Source: a virus. Taken from it: a stretch of DNA of 64,000 bases. The stretch covers positions 1-64,000 of the IMG/VR virus record IMGVR_UViG_3300041407_000075. The stretch is one strand, 5' to 3'. The position numbers and the translations under genes were made by a program. Each line of letters begins with the position of its first letter. The first letter of the stretch is position 1. Below are positions 63,812 to 64,000 of this stretch, one piece after another. Below the pieces are notes generated by a model. The model was given only the letters and a program-made list of their open reading frames with translations. It was not told where the DNA came from and did no database searches.

Positions 63812-64000
63812 TTATTCCTCCAATATAAGTTCTACAATTGCCGTGGCTTCAGATAGTGTGTCCATGGCAACCCAATCTTCTTTGTCTCCAGCACCCATCT
63901 TATAACACATCCACAGATATTCAACCCTGTACAGTGCATCTTTAACACCTGCATTATATTCTTCTGTGTCCTTGTATGGGCTAGGTTCTTTATCCGTAGA
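63812..64000 (-). CDS. Hypothetical protein, 5'-truncated at window end
   Basis: The frame is open from base 64000 leftward to a TAA at 63814-63812, giving 62 visible residues. Acidic/aromatic (E-E-Y-N-A-G-V-K-D-A, Y-L-W-M-C-Y-K). The start lies beyond the window. Function unknown. Confidence 0.5.
   Translation of the reverse strand, partial: STDKEPSPYKDTEEYNAGVKDALYRVEYLWMCYKMGAGDKEDWVAMDTLSEATAIVELILEE

Overview
The window is 64 kb of a virulent, contractile-tailed phage (myovirus morphology) with moderate G+C. It carries no integrase, rRNA, CRISPR array or tRNA gene that I could recognise. The promoters are plain sigma70 type, the lysis cassette is a SAR endolysin, holin and nested spanin pair, and several early proteins resemble enterobacterial or pseudomonad families (DUF551-like, RMF-like, Acb2-like). 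Together these point to a gammaproteobacterial host. Gene content recalls the roughly 85-100 kb Felix O1-like and PaP1-like groups, but I cannot fix the genus. Both window ends cut genes, so this is part of a larger genome.

Layout. (1) 1-20505, + strand, late genes: decoration and lambda gpE-type capsid proteins, neck proteins, a DUF3383-type sheath, three tandem tail-tube-like proteins, frameshifted assembly chaperones, a short tape measure, a compact Pam3-like baseplate (Dit-like, plug, hub, spike, wedge, J, DUF2612), a beta-helix tail spike, a glycine-rich adhesin, lysis genes and two membrane/coiled-coil proteins. A terminator at 20570 closes it. (2) 41685-20615, - strand, nucleotide metabolism and replication: T7-like primase-helicase, family B DNA polymerase split by an HNH gene, SSB, 5'-3' exonuclease, DnaQ-like exonuclease, dATP/dGTP pyrophosphohydrolase-like protein, dUTPase, ThyX and both class I RNR subunits, plus an Acb2-like anti-CBASS protein and many small genes. 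(3) 41881-58456, + strand, early accessory region: about 50 short, tightly overlapping genes driven by at least ten sigma70-like promoters. It includes a divergent family A-like polymerase paired with a nucleotidyltransferase. (4) 58457-59201, a non-coding convergence zone. (5) 64000-59202, - strand, a second accessory operon with a PD-(D/E)XK nuclease, small cysteine proteins and a GIY-YIG-like homing endonuclease.

How it works together. Divergent promoters at 41732-41909 start the two early programmes. The leftward genes make dNTPs and copy DNA; the rightward genes probably remodel the host and block defences; the late block builds and releases virions. Four or five homing-type endonucleases sit between conserved genes.

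Most unusual signals: a 0.9 kb island with 22 CCWGG sites (57110-58011) in a genome otherwise almost free of that site; the polymerase/nucleotidyltransferase pair (43621-45533); two terminator hairpins whose loops carry promoter -35 boxes; and small genes broken by short tandem duplications. Many small genes given here are reading frames under 60 codons, supported by Shine-Dalgarno sites and ATGA/GTGA-type overlaps.
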